Assembly (NCBI GenBank): GCA_018058245.1
Contig: JAGPCC010000003.1
Location: 1 to 53,989, forward strand
Direction of reading: 5' to 3'
DNA: 53,989 bases
From: Verrucomicrobiales bacterium
GTDB taxonomy: Bacteria > Verrucomicrobiota > Verrucomicrobiia > Verrucomicrobiales > DEV007
Under the pieces are notes generated by a model that was not told the DNA's origin, did not search any database, and saw only the letters and a program-made list of their open reading frames with translations. The position numbers and the translations under genes are program-made. The first letter of the stretch is position 1, and each line of letters opens with the position of its first letter. Shown here piece after piece: positions 34,663 to 43,313 of this stretch.

Positions 34663-35361
34663 CTACTTTTCGCGAGCTTCCCGCGGATCATCCCCTTGCG
34701 CGAGCGCACCGATGTAGTTCACAAATAGCTCGATCTCTTCGTCCGTAAGCCGCTGGGTGATCGCGACCATTTTCTGCCCGTAGAGATCTTCCTCGACCAC
34801 ACCACGGCGACCGCCCCGGTAGTTCTCAAGCTGGCGACGCAGGTAACTGCGGTTCAGGGTGACGAGCGGTGCACTGTGAAAGACTCGGTCTCCCATGCCG
34901 TTGTATCGATGGCACTCCATGCATTCATTGGCATAGCGATAGCGGGCCTTTTCGAGGTCAAATGGCTCCGTTGTCGGCTGAGTGCGAATGATCGGCATCG
35001 CGGCGACTGCGGCTGTGGCCTCTGCGATTTGTTCGTCTGTCAACGTCAGCGAAATCGCCCGCATCTGCTGACCGGGTACGTCCTCAGGATGTATTCCCCG
35101 CTGCTCGCCTCGAAATTTTTGCAATTGCTCCTCCACATACCAGACCGGGAGTCCCGTGATCGAAGGGCTAAAAAGTTCTTCCTTTCCCTCCCCTGCGGCT
35201 CCATGACAGGCCGCGCAGACCTGCGCGTAGATCCCCGGTGCCCCGACCTGCTCGGCAGCAGCCAATTCTTCTGGCGAAGGCGGTTCGCTACAGGAAATAC
35301 CACCAATTCCGACGAGGAGGAACAAGACAAAACGGAGAAACTTGTGAGACAATCGATTCAT
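34663..35361 (-). CDS. Di-heme cytochrome c lipoprotein (cytochrome c4-like)
   Basis: A 232-residue protein with a lipoprotein signal (FVLFLLVGIGGISC). Two similar class I cytochrome domains follow: CAACHGAAGEG near residue 54 and CMECHRYNGMG near 150. Each has downstream methionine candidates, in GQQMRAISLTLTDEQI and in GQKMVAITQRLTDEEI, so this is a c4-type tandem. It should carry electrons in the periplasm, anchored to a membrane. It begins four bases after the DUF4340 gene, so it belongs to the exporter operon by position; why is unclear. Confidence 0.9.
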   Translation of the reverse strand: MNRLSHKFLRFVLFLLVGIGGISCSEPPSPEELAAAEQVGAPGIYAQVCAACHGAAGEGKEELFSPSITGLPVWYVEEQLQKFRGEQRGIHPEDVPGQQMRAISLTLTDEQIAEATAAVAAMPIIRTQPTTEPFDLEKARYRYANECMECHRYNGMGDRVFHSAPLVTLNRSYLRRQLENYRGGRRGVVEEDLYGQKMVAITQRLTDEEIELFVNYIGALAQGDDPREAREK

Positions 35362-35365
35362 GAAC

Positions 35366-37261
35366 TTACCGAGGGGGAACCCGGAGACTCATGACCGGAC
35401 GGATCAGGTCCTGGTACGTCTCGCGGTCGAGGAAAAAAACGTCCGGCGAACCCTCGATTTGACCAAAATACAAATTGCTCGTCGAGGGCGCAAATTTCAG
35501 TAAATAGCTGACTTCTTTCGGTTCATTGATCGCGGGATCAAGCTCGGTCGTCACGATATTAAATTTTGCACTGGGCGTCTGGAGCGCTTCGTAGGCGGGA
35601 CCGAGAGCGAGGTACCAACCGCTCGCGGTGAGTCCGCCGAGTCGATCACGGAGACGGTTCGCAGCCGCACGATCGAGGGAAGGAGTGGTGTCCACACCGC
35701 TGCGCGAGGCACCCCATTGATCGAGCCGATTGTCATAGGTGAGCTTCAGGGTTTCCTTGTCCCCCAGTTCGCGGGTGATCGAGTTGAGATGCAGTCGATT
35801 GAAAGTGAGCACTTTCAAGGAACGCCATTTGATGGGATGGGTCGGAATCGCATTCACAAAGGTCGGATCGAGTTCATAGACATAGGGTTCCCCTGCGAAG
35901 TTCGCGAAAAGTCGCTGTTCGTCGCCCTCGCGCCACCCGAGATTGAGCACTCGCGTCATCTCCTGCACCTGTCCCGGAGATCCATCGGCGAGCGGAGGAC
36001 CGGGGAAAAGGAGATTAAAGGTGACTTGCCGTGCGGGAGGGTTCAAACCGAATTCGGCCAGATTTTTCACCGAGTCAGACGTGAAGTCGATGATCGCAGC
36101 TTCGTTTACAGAATTAATCAGAGCAAAGACAGCCGCCGAATTGGCCGGTTCTAATTTCACCCCGATGCGGACATCCCAACGGACATTGTCACCGTCACGA
36201 TCTGACTTCAGGATCACAGTCGGGTCGATGTGACTCTGGATAATGATGGAATCCAGATACTCCATCGGGATACGAGCGAGAGTGCGATCACGGATGTCAT
36301 TCGCATTGCCCGGCAGTTTTGTCAGGAAATCGCTCTTCAGACGGTAGACCGAGGGCCGGTCCGAGACCCGAACCTCGATCAGGGGAAGTTCGCCGTCTTT
36401 GGCTTCCACCTGTTTCAGATAGAGTGTGAGAGGCTGCTCGATGCCGTAGATCTGCAACTGAAGGACCGCAGAATTTTCCGGCAATGGATTCGGGATCTCC
36501 TCCGCCGCGCTACCACCGGAGACGACTTCTTCGATTTTCAGGCCACCGAGTTCGGTGAGGAGCTTGTCGAGAGCCTCCCGATCAGCCCAAACATTGAGCG
36601 GCTCTACGATGGCCCAATCCTGACGGGGTGGAGTGATCTTCCGCTGGAGGGCCATCTTGCCCTTCGCTTGGCGCAGGACTACCTGCACGATCGCTTCAAT
36701 CGGGGCTCCAAGAATGCGACGGTCACGCAGCGTTTCCAGGGGATTTTCAAGCCACGGGCGCAGGTTCCCATCGACGACAAAGATGCCGCTTTCTTTCCCT
36801 TCGCGACGGGCGTAAAGCGAGTTCGCACGCGGTGCCGCACTTCCCAGCGTTACCGTTTCCGAAACAGGACCAGTTTCGCCAGCACCCGAAAATGTAACCT
36901 TGAGCGCCGAGTCTCCGGTAAGACCTAGTTGAGCGAGATCCTGCCCCGCTTCTTCCGGATTGATGCGATCCATGATCGAGAGATGATTAACTGTATCGAG
37001 GAGGGAGGCAATGAGAGAGGCATCGACTCGATCCTGCTCTGGTTCGGAGAAAAACCAGAGTCCCGCTTTTTTCACAAGCGATGTCTTTGCAGTCCCCTTC
37101 TCGACCTCGATGCGCTCAATCGACTCCGGCTCAAAACGCAGCAGCACGTTCGCCCGTTCGGCGGCGAGTTTTCCGCTGACCGGTTTATGATCCGCCAAAT
37201 AGATGAGGATCGCGAGGACGATGACACTCAATCCGAGAAAGGCTGTCGTGGTGATTCTCAT
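35366..37261 (-). CDS. DUF4340-domain membrane-anchored protein of the Gld-type exporter
   Basis: A 631-residue protein with one N-terminal membrane helix (AFLGLSVIVLAILIYLA) and a long periplasmic part. The first repeat unit contains LLRFEPESIERIEVEKG and KKAGLWFFSEPEQDRVDASL; repeated beta-rich units of this kind make up the DUF4340 family. A middle unit begins QRKITPPRQDWAIVEPLN. It is translated right after GldG (seven bases apart), a partnership typical of this exporter in Bacteroidota and PVC bacteria. A role in substrate handling outside the membrane is likely. Confidence 0.88.
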   Translation of the reverse strand: MRITTTAFLGLSVIVLAILIYLADHKPVSGKLAAERANVLLRFEPESIERIEVEKGTAKTSLVKKAGLWFFSEPEQDRVDASLIASLLDTVNHLSIMDRINPEEAGQDLAQLGLTGDSALKVTFSGAGETGPVSETVTLGSAAPRANSLYARREGKESGIFVVDGNLRPWLENPLETLRDRRILGAPIEAIVQVVLRQAKGKMALQRKITPPRQDWAIVEPLNVWADREALDKLLTELGGLKIEEVVSGGSAAEEIPNPLPENSAVLQLQIYGIEQPLTLYLKQVEAKDGELPLIEVRVSDRPSVYRLKSDFLTKLPGNANDIRDRTLARIPMEYLDSIIIQSHIDPTVILKSDRDGDNVRWDVRIGVKLEPANSAAVFALINSVNEAAIIDFTSDSVKNLAEFGLNPPARQVTFNLLFPGPPLADGSPGQVQEMTRVLNLGWREGDEQRLFANFAGEPYVYELDPTFVNAIPTHPIKWRSLKVLTFNRLHLNSITRELGDKETLKLTYDNRLDQWGASRSGVDTTPSLDRAAANRLRDRLGGLTASGWYLALGPAYEALQTPSAKFNIVTTELDPAINEPKEVSYLLKFAPSTSNLYFGQIEGSPDVFFLDRETYQDLIRPVMSLRVPPR

Positions 37262-37268
37262 GTCAGGG

Positions 37269-38792
37269 TTAGGCTCGGCGGCGCATCCAGACGAACCCGC
37301 CGAGGATCAGGGCGATACCGGGGAGCACCATGATGAGGAGCGACTGGAGCAATGCCACTTTGTCAGGGCTGATGCTGAGGGTGAAAAAGGTGGGACGGCG
37401 GGGAGAGATCCCCATGAGCTCTTCGCGATTCATGACCCAGTTGACAGCAGCCATCGTAAAGTCTGCCGCGACTTTGGTAGAGTTTCCGTCAGGGGAGATC
37501 ACGTCCGCATTTCCCACGACAACAAGCCGCGAGGTGCCTTTGAGAAAATCTGGATCTCCGGGAGCGCCTTTTTCAATGGAGGCAGCGGTGAAGACCGGAT
37601 CGGGTTGTCCGTGATCGAGATCAGGACTGAAGGAAACCTCCTCGTCCTGAAAATCCGTCTCGCCCCAGAAACCCGTCGCTGCGATCATGAGCGGAAGCGG
37701 ACGGATGTTTTCTGAGCGCAAGAGATCGTCCTCGTAGAGCACTTCCATCGATTGCGTCTGGCCGATGAGACGAGTTGTCATCGCAGGTAGATCGCGGGTC
37801 GGCCCGGGGCCAGGCATCAGCGAAACCGGCACATCGTAGGTCTTCCGGGCAGTCACTCCGGGGATGCTCACGACGCTCATGACCCGGTCACGGCGCGGCG
37901 AAACACCATGCTCGCGCAGAAGAGAGTTCAAATTCGGCGTCTCTGCAGCAGGATCGAGAAACAAAATCAGCCCGCCGCGACGTTTTTCCCAGAAGTCGCG
38001 CACGAGTCCGAGTTCCCGCTCCGTGATGTCCTGACTGCCTCCCGGGAAAAAGAGCGCGTCGGCATCGTCCGGAATCTCTTCGCGGCCTTCGAGAACAAGC
38101 CCCTCAAGGCGGGCGTTCTGTGCATTCACGAGCGGCTGCAACTGCGCGGCGATTTTCACGAGATCGTCAGCACGTCTGTCGCCGGTGATCAGATAAATTT
38201 TCCGCTGCTGCTGCTCGGTCACTGCGAGAAGCGCCGCCGTGAGCGCTTCCTCGCCCCGGAACTCGATGACCCGCCCCGTGTTGGAATCCCGATTGACCAA
38301 CTCCTCGGCCATCACGGTTTTGATGCGACCTGTGTCCCCAATGATCACGATCTGATCGCCACTGAACTGGAGCTGATACTTGTCCTTCAACTCGGACAGC
38401 CTCGCACGGCTGCGGCTGAGGTCGAGATACTCAGCGGAGACAGAGTCCCCCCCGATCCGGGCGTATTCCGAGACCAGCCCCTTTACCTCCGAATGGAGAT
38501 CGGAGGTACCGAGAAAAGCCATCACGATGTTCACCTTCGAATCAAGGCTCCCGAGGTAGTTCCTGGTCGTGTCCGACACGGTAAAGCGACGATTCTGGGT
38601 TAGGTCCCAGGTGCTGTGGCGACGGCAACTGAGGTAGTTGAGCTGGAGAAAGACAACTCCGATCAGAACGATCTGCACCATCACTAACCCGGCGGTGCGA
38701 TATCGTTCGAGACTTCGGCTCGAACGCGATGCCCCTCCATTCCCAGAGGGGGAACCGGACGCTTTGGAGTTTTTCTTTTCCTTAGTAGCCAT
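37269..38792 (-). CDS. GldG-family ABC-associated protein
   Basis: A 507-residue protein with a charged N-terminus, a membrane helix (about 33-52, GLVMVQIVLIGVVFL), a long extracytoplasmic part and a second membrane helix near the C-terminus (SLLIMVLPGIALILGGFVW). The extracytoplasmic part has the ABC_transp_aux / GldG pattern: DTTRNYLGSLDSKVNIVMAF, SEYARIGGDSVSAEYLD, and GGLILFLDPA. It is encoded between the permease (18 bases) and DUF4340 (seven bases). In gliding bacteria GldAFG is needed for motility, but in this phylum the substrate is unknown. Confidence 0.88.
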   Translation of the reverse strand: MATKEKKNSKASGSPSGNGGASRSSRSLERYRTAGLVMVQIVLIGVVFLQLNYLSCRRHSTWDLTQNRRFTVSDTTRNYLGSLDSKVNIVMAFLGTSDLHSEVKGLVSEYARIGGDSVSAEYLDLSRSRARLSELKDKYQLQFSGDQIVIIGDTGRIKTVMAEELVNRDSNTGRVIEFRGEEALTAALLAVTEQQQRKIYLITGDRRADDLVKIAAQLQPLVNAQNARLEGLVLEGREEIPDDADALFFPGGSQDITERELGLVRDFWEKRRGGLILFLDPAAETPNLNSLLREHGVSPRRDRVMSVVSIPGVTARKTYDVPVSLMPGPGPTRDLPAMTTRLIGQTQSMEVLYEDDLLRSENIRPLPLMIAATGFWGETDFQDEEVSFSPDLDHGQPDPVFTAASIEKGAPGDPDFLKGTSRLVVVGNADVISPDGNSTKVAADFTMAAVNWVMNREELMGISPRRPTFFTLSISPDKVALLQSLLIMVLPGIALILGGFVWMRRRA

Positions 38793-38810
38793 TCAGAACA
38801 AATGATTTGC

Positions 38811-39566
38811 TCAAACCCTCCACTTGCGGGATTCAAGAACATGGTGAGTCAATGAGAGCAGGACCGCACTGAAACTCAGATAATAAACGATCGGACGGCT
38901 GTCGATGAGTCCCTCGCTCAAGTTTTGCATGTGCTCTGTCGTCGAAAAATAGGCAATCCCTTCGCTCCACATCGACCCCGGAACCATCCCGAAATTCTGG
39001 ATAAATCCGAGGAAATAATGCAGCATCACAAACACGAAGGTCAGCATCGCGGCGATGAGCTGGTTCGTCGTCAGTGACGAAGCGAGCGTACCAATCGCGA
39101 CATTGAACAGTCCGACAAGGAGGAGACAAAGGCCACTGCCCCAGACCGCACCGCTGTGGAAAGCCGCTTCCTCCCCCGTGACGAGGTGGAAGAGCGGGAA
39201 AAAGAGAAAGACGGGGAGCACGATGACAAGATAGACAACGACGGTCGCAAAGTACTTCGCAAGAACCACCTCCGACGTCCTCACTGGTGCGGTGAGCAGC
39301 CCCTCGATCGTTCCCATCTTCCGTTCCTCGGCAAAAAGCCGCATCGTGATGAGTGGAAAAAGGATGAAGTATCCCATCCAAAACCAGCCCGAGCTGAATA
39401 GATTATAAATGAGGCTCCGGGGAGTCACCTGCATCTGCATCGCCTTCACGATACTGATGAAGAGCCAACCGTTCAAAAAGGTAAACAAACCCATCACGAC
39501 GTAGGCCAACGGAGAGAGAAAAAAGGATCGTAGCTCTTTGCTAAACAAGATGAGAAAGGCGCGCAT
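38811..39566 (-). CDS. ABC-2-type permease, GldF-like
   Basis: A 251-residue permease with about six membrane helices. It opens MRAFLILFSKELRSFFLSPLAYVV, the ABC-2 membrane pattern of GldF, then FILFPLITMRLFAEERKMGTI and EGLLTAPVRTSEVVLAKYF, the highly conserved cytoplasmic loop that contacts the ATPase. It is 29 bases after the ATPase gene and before GldG. An export function is expected for this family. Confidence 0.9.
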   Translation of the reverse strand: MRAFLILFSKELRSFFLSPLAYVVMGLFTFLNGWLFISIVKAMQMQVTPRSLIYNLFSSGWFWMGYFILFPLITMRLFAEERKMGTIEGLLTAPVRTSEVVLAKYFATVVVYLVIVLPVFLFFPLFHLVTGEEAAFHSGAVWGSGLCLLLVGLFNVAIGTLASSLTTNQLIAAMLTFVFVMLHYFLGFIQNFGMVPGSMWSEGIAYFSTTEHMQNLSEGLIDSRPIVYYLSFSAVLLSLTHHVLESRKWRV

Positions 39567-39595
39567 GAAAGGAAGTCAGTGGGAACCAGACAGGG

Positions 39596-40621
39596 TTAAG
39601 TCCCCGACTCAACAGGGTTAGGGGTGGCGTCGTCTTCAGTGTTTTTGCGCGGAGGTTCGGCAGGAGGGGCCGATTCGCCGGTGCTCCCAGGGGACTGCTG
39701 GAGAATGTCGACAAAGGCGTCCTCCAGAGAATGGGTACGGCTCGCGAGCTCCCGGATCGTCCATTTTTCCGTCTGGACAAGGCCAAAGAGATCTTCCCGA
39801 ATGTCAATGTGCGGATCAGTCGTGATCGAGAGAGTGTTCCAATCCACCCTTTCATCAATCATCGTAACCTCCTTCACTCCCTCGATTTTCCCGATTTTTT
39901 CCATCGCGGGGACGGCGTCGGCTTTGAGTTCCAGGATGACGGAACCAGGCCGCCGCAAGCGACGGATAAGATTTTGGGGAGAATCCGAGGCACGGATCTT
40001 GCCGCGGTCGATGATGATGACCCTCCCGCAGGTCATTTCCACTTCAGAGAGAATGTGGGTCGAGATGAGAATGGTGTGACGTTCGCCAAGGCGCTTGATC
40101 AGCTCTCGCGACTGACGGATCTGATGAGGATCGAGACCGTTGGTGGGTTCGTCGAGAATCAGCAGATCTGGTTTGTTCACGAGCGCATCTGCGAGCCCGA
40201 CTCGCTGTTTGTAGCCTTTGGAAAGAGTCGCGATCATTTTCCGCTCCACTCCCGCGAGACTACAGATGTCCATTGCCTCGTTCACCGCGCGGCGCGTCTC
40301 ACGAAAACCGAGTCCTTTGATGCGGGCGCGGAAGCGGAGGTATTCGACAACCCGCATGTCGTGGTAGAGCGGCACATTTTCAGGCATGTACCCGACCCGA
40401 CGCCGCACCTGGATGGAGTCTTCGTAAATATCGTAACCAGCAACTTTCGCAGAACCTTCCGACGCGGACAAAAAACAGGTCAGCATCCGCAAGGTCGTGC
40501 TCTTCCCGGCTCCGTTCGGACCGAGAAAGCCGACAATCTCTCCTTTGCTCACATCAAAGGAGATCGCATCGACCGCAGTGCGGCCGGCGTAGCGCTTAGT
40601 AAGCTGTCGGACTTCGATCAT
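39596..40621 (-). CDS. ABC transporter ATP-binding protein, GldA-like
   Basis: A 341-residue ATPase that powers the GldF/GldG exporter. All motifs are intact: Walker A GPNGAGKST near residue 36, signature LSKGYKQRVGLADAL, Walker B LLILDEPTNGLDP, and the H-loop STHILSE. A C-terminal regulatory segment and a disordered tail rich in Pro, Glu and Thr follow (APPAEPPRKNTEDD). It starts the exporter block, 77 bases after rodA. Its intact motifs contrast with the degenerate ATPase encoded upstream of rodA. Confidence 0.94.
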   Translation of the reverse strand: MIEVRQLTKRYAGRTAVDAISFDVSKGEIVGFLGPNGAGKSTTLRMLTCFLSASEGSAKVAGYDIYEDSIQVRRRVGYMPENVPLYHDMRVVEYLRFRARIKGLGFRETRRAVNEAMDICSLAGVERKMIATLSKGYKQRVGLADALVNKPDLLILDEPTNGLDPHQIRQSRELIKRLGERHTILISTHILSEVEMTCGRVIIIDRGKIRASDSPQNLIRRLRRPGSVILELKADAVPAMEKIGKIEGVKEVTMIDERVDWNTLSITTDPHIDIREDLFGLVQTEKWTIRELASRTHSLEDAFVDILQQSPGSTGESAPPAEPPRKNTEDDATPNPVESGT

Positions 40622-40698
40622 GAAAGGGAAGGCTTACGGATACATGGACTGGCTCTTCCGATCAACCCTTCAAATCAGAAACCGCAAGTCTCTCGCGA

Positions 40699-41880
40699 TC
40701 AATCCAGATGCTCAATCTGGAGAGCCGGCCGAATTTTTACGGCATTCGGATCGACCCGGTGAACCCACACACTCTGGACCAAGCCCAAAAGGAAGAGAAT
40801 GACAATCGTAAAAGTACCTCCGTAACTGATCAGTGGCAGCGGAATCCCGGTGATAGGCATGATGAGAAGATTCATCCCCACATTTTGATAGATGTGGGCA
40901 AAAAGCAGTCCGACCACTCCCACGACAAGGAGACGCCCCATCATGTCTCGACTATAAAACGCGACATAGATACACTGCATCAGGAGCAGCATGAACCCGC
41001 CGAGCATGAGAAGACTCCCCCGGAAGCCGTGTTCTTCAGCGAGAACCGGAAAAATGAAGTCATTGATCGCGGTGTCCGGCGAAATAAAACCTTTGTTGTT
41101 CACCGTTTCAGGGTTTTTGAATCCCTTGCCGCCCCATCCCCCGCTCCCGATCGCAAGGAGGTTGTTGTAAGCGCTGTAGGCTTCCCCGAGGATGTTTACC
41201 TTTTTTCCCTGGAGCATCTCGATCTGGGTCGTGATTCGCTTTTTCTGGTAATCTTTCAGCCCGAAAAAGAAGGCAAACGGTAGAAACATCGTCACCGCGA
41301 GCACGATCACGACGAGATACCGGAGAGGAATATTCCCGATCAAGACCATCGCACCACAGACCGGCACCCACACAATCGCGGACCCGAAGTCCCCTTGTTT
41401 CAAAACGAAGAGGAAGGGAATGCCCGCAATGATCCCGGTGGCGACAAGACGAACAAAGGAATTCCGAAAAATCGGATGCAATTTGTGAAGCGAACAAAGC
41501 GTCACCGCAAGCGCAATGACTCCCCCGGCAATGGCGAGCTGCGAGGGCTGGACCAACATACTGCCCACTTTGATCCAGGCTCTCGTCCCGTTGATCTCCG
41601 TACCGAAAAAGGTCGTAAAGATGAGCAAGCCAGTCGCAACGAGGTAGACGGGGAGCCCTAGAAAACGGATCCATTTGTAATCTACGAGGCTCGCCACGAA
41701 AAAAAACACCAGCCCGAGCAACATCCAGTAGACCTGATCCCGCCACTTGTCCGCCAGATTCGCCTGCTCCCGCATCCAGCAGGCGCTGTAGATCGCAAAT
41801 ACGCCGAAAATCATCAGCGCGAGAATGTTCGCGAAGAGGAGCCAGTTCAGGCCGAGGAATTTGCGAAAGAGTGGAGTCAT
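40699..41880 (-). CDS. rodA: Rod-shape-determining SEDS glycosyltransferase RodA
   Basis: A 393-residue polytopic protein with about ten membrane helices, the peptidoglycan glycosyltransferase of cell elongation. SEDS signatures are present: RAWIKVGSMLVQPSQLA, the KQGDFGSAIVWVPV segment, AINDFIFPVLAEEHGFRG in the outer loop holding the catalytic Asp, and QNVGMNLLIMPITGIPLPLISYGGT at the end. This indicates a cell with peptidoglycan elongation. The companion transpeptidase, MreB and MreC are not in the window. Upstream by 13 bases lies the degenerate ABC ATPase, downstream the Gld-type exporter. Confidence 0.95.
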   Translation of the reverse strand: MTPLFRKFLGLNWLLFANILALMIFGVFAIYSACWMREQANLADKWRDQVYWMLLGLVFFFVASLVDYKWIRFLGLPVYLVATGLLIFTTFFGTEINGTRAWIKVGSMLVQPSQLAIAGGVIALAVTLCSLHKLHPIFRNSFVRLVATGIIAGIPFLFVLKQGDFGSAIVWVPVCGAMVLIGNIPLRYLVVIVLAVTMFLPFAFFFGLKDYQKKRITTQIEMLQGKKVNILGEAYSAYNNLLAIGSGGWGGKGFKNPETVNNKGFISPDTAINDFIFPVLAEEHGFRGSLLMLGGFMLLLMQCIYVAFYSRDMMGRLLVVGVVGLLFAHIYQNVGMNLLIMPITGIPLPLISYGGTFTIVILFLLGLVQSVWVHRVDPNAVKIRPALQIEHLD

Positions 41881-41893
41881 CGTCGGGCGAGGA

Positions 41894-42706
41894 TCAGAGC
41901 GAACAACTCACAAGCCTCCGGGTATAATCATGTTCAGGGCGGGATACCACCTGATCAGCACATCCCATTTCGAGGAGCCGTCCCTGGTGAAGTATCCCGA
42001 TATCATCGCCCAAATGATGGCCGACTGCAAGATCGTCCGTCATCACCAGCAAACTGAGGCGGAAGTCCTCTTTCAGAGTGCTTACGAGATTCATCATCTC
42101 CGCCCGTTGCACGGTATCAAACCCTTCCGTCAGGCCGTGACAAATCAGCAGTTCCGGTCCGGTCAGGAGCGCTCGCGCGAGCGCGACTTGCTGCCGCTCC
42201 ACGGCATCGAGCTCCACTGGATAGAGATCGCGCACCGCCTCGGGAAGACCGCAGGCGATCATCACGGCTTCGATACGCTGATGCCAGTCGTCTTTTCCCG
42301 AATTGCGATGCCATACCGAGAGGACTTCCCGGAAGGCCTGACTGATCGTGAGATCCGGTGTTAACTGTCCAAAGCGGTCGGGAAAAACTGCCTGAATACG
42401 ACGACGGATGGGGCGAAATCGTTGCTCGGGAAGCGCGGTGAGATCAACCTCGCCAAACACGATCCTGCCGGAAGCAACCGGATGGAGTTTCAAAAGAGCC
42501 ATCGTGATCGCCAATTTCCCACTCTTTTCCTCCCCAACGAGAGAAAAGCTACGCCTCCGGTTGATCGTGAACGAGACATCATCGACCAAGTCCTCTTGAT
42601 CGAGCGCATGATGAAACCAACGTCTCCGGAGCCGCCCGCGGCGGAGTGTCAATCGTTCAATCGCGAGGAGTTCTTTACTAAAAACTCGGTCAGTACTCCC
42701 GCTCAT
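41894..42706 (-). CDS. Degenerate ABC ATPase (OppF/DppF-like fold, catalytic motifs lost)
   Basis: A 270-residue protein aligning along its full length with oligopeptide-transporter ATPases (VDDVSFTINRRRSFSLVGE, then the C-terminal DYTRRLVSCSL region). Yet every nucleotide motif is changed: Walker A GEEKSGKLA instead of GESGSGKST, the Q-loop Gln replaced by Pro (AVFPDR), signature ELDAVERQQVALARAL instead of SGGQRQR, Walker B LLICHGLTEGFD instead of LLIADEPTSALD, and the H-loop His replaced by Asp (MTDDLAV). The frame is open with no stop, so it is probably a maintained pseudo-ATPase, not random decay. ATG 42706 is preferred over an upstream TTG. It lies 13 bases upstream of rodA. No permease or binding protein lies nearby. 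Confidence 0.75.
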   Translation of the reverse strand: MSGSTDRVFSKELLAIERLTLRRGRLRRRWFHHALDQEDLVDDVSFTINRRRSFSLVGEEKSGKLAITMALLKLHPVASGRIVFGEVDLTALPEQRFRPIRRRIQAVFPDRFGQLTPDLTISQAFREVLSVWHRNSGKDDWHQRIEAVMIACGLPEAVRDLYPVELDAVERQQVALARALLTGPELLICHGLTEGFDTVQRAEMMNLVSTLKEDFRLSLLVMTDDLAVGHHLGDDIGILHQGRLLEMGCADQVVSRPEHDYTRRLVSCSL

Positions 42707-42723
42707 TGGGAAACACAAGACCC

Positions 42724-43260
42724 TCAAAGTTCCAGGATGAACTCACCGAGTGTTTCCACTCGTAGGGATGACTGATGAAGGGCACGAAGCCGCGTCTCGT
42801 CATCCACCCGCCTGACGGCCTTGGAGAGACTTGCCGACTTCGCGCCAAAGCGAATCAAAAGTGTCTCCAGAATGGCCTCTTGAATTCCTTCCCGTCGACC
42901 TTTTCCCAGACCTTTTTGTCGGCCTTCCTGCCGTCCTTTTTTCAGACCTTCGAGGCGGCCTTTTTCGAGACTTTTTTGAGTAAGCTGTTGGGCCAATGTC
43001 ATGGCGGACTTCTTGAGATTCGATTGGGAAACCTTACGCAATCTATTCTCGAACCGCTCGCTGTCAATTTCTGCATTGAGGAGGTAATGAATCACCATTT
43101 CAAAAATCCCTTCGGGAATCTGGCTCATCAGGGATTCATCCCAGATCGCATCCTCGAGCAATGGATCGCTGCGCTCTGCTTTCATTACTCGCAGTTTTAC
43201 AACGTCACTTTCGAGCCTCGACCCGAATGATCTGCCGCATTTTTTTCCCCGGAAACGCAT
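42724..43260 (-). CDS. C-terminal remnant of an Rpn/YhgA-type nuclease-transposase protein
   Basis: A 178-residue frame. The middle and end follow the C-terminal pattern of Rpn (PD-(D/E)XK recombination-promoting nuclease) proteins: a helical stretch, then a run of Lys/Arg/Gly-rich repeats (EKGRLEGLKKGRQEGRQKG), followed by GIQEAILETLLIRFG and a short C-terminal helix. The PD-(D/E)XK nuclease core, normally N-terminal, is missing: the first 30 residues (MRFRGKKCGRSFG) do not match it. It is therefore probably a 5'-truncated remnant. Its stop lies 18 bases upstream of the degenerate ATPase start. Confidence 0.65.
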   Translation of the reverse strand: MRFRGKKCGRSFGSRLESDVVKLRVMKAERSDPLLEDAIWDESLMSQIPEGIFEMVIHYLLNAEIDSERFENRLRKVSQSNLKKSAMTLAQQLTQKSLEKGRLEGLKKGRQEGRQKGLGKGRREGIQEAILETLLIRFGAKSASLSKAVRRVDDETRLRALHQSSLRVETLGEFILEL

Positions 43261-43313
43261 TACCTCCTTTTGTGGGACTTGCTACGGACGGCGAGTTTCA
43301 TTAGGATCGTGGA

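Noticed and set aside
41894-42706. Functional oligopeptide-transporter ATPase
   Set aside because: Full-length similarity suggests it at first, but the Walker B Glu, signature, Q-loop and H-loop residues are all replaced.
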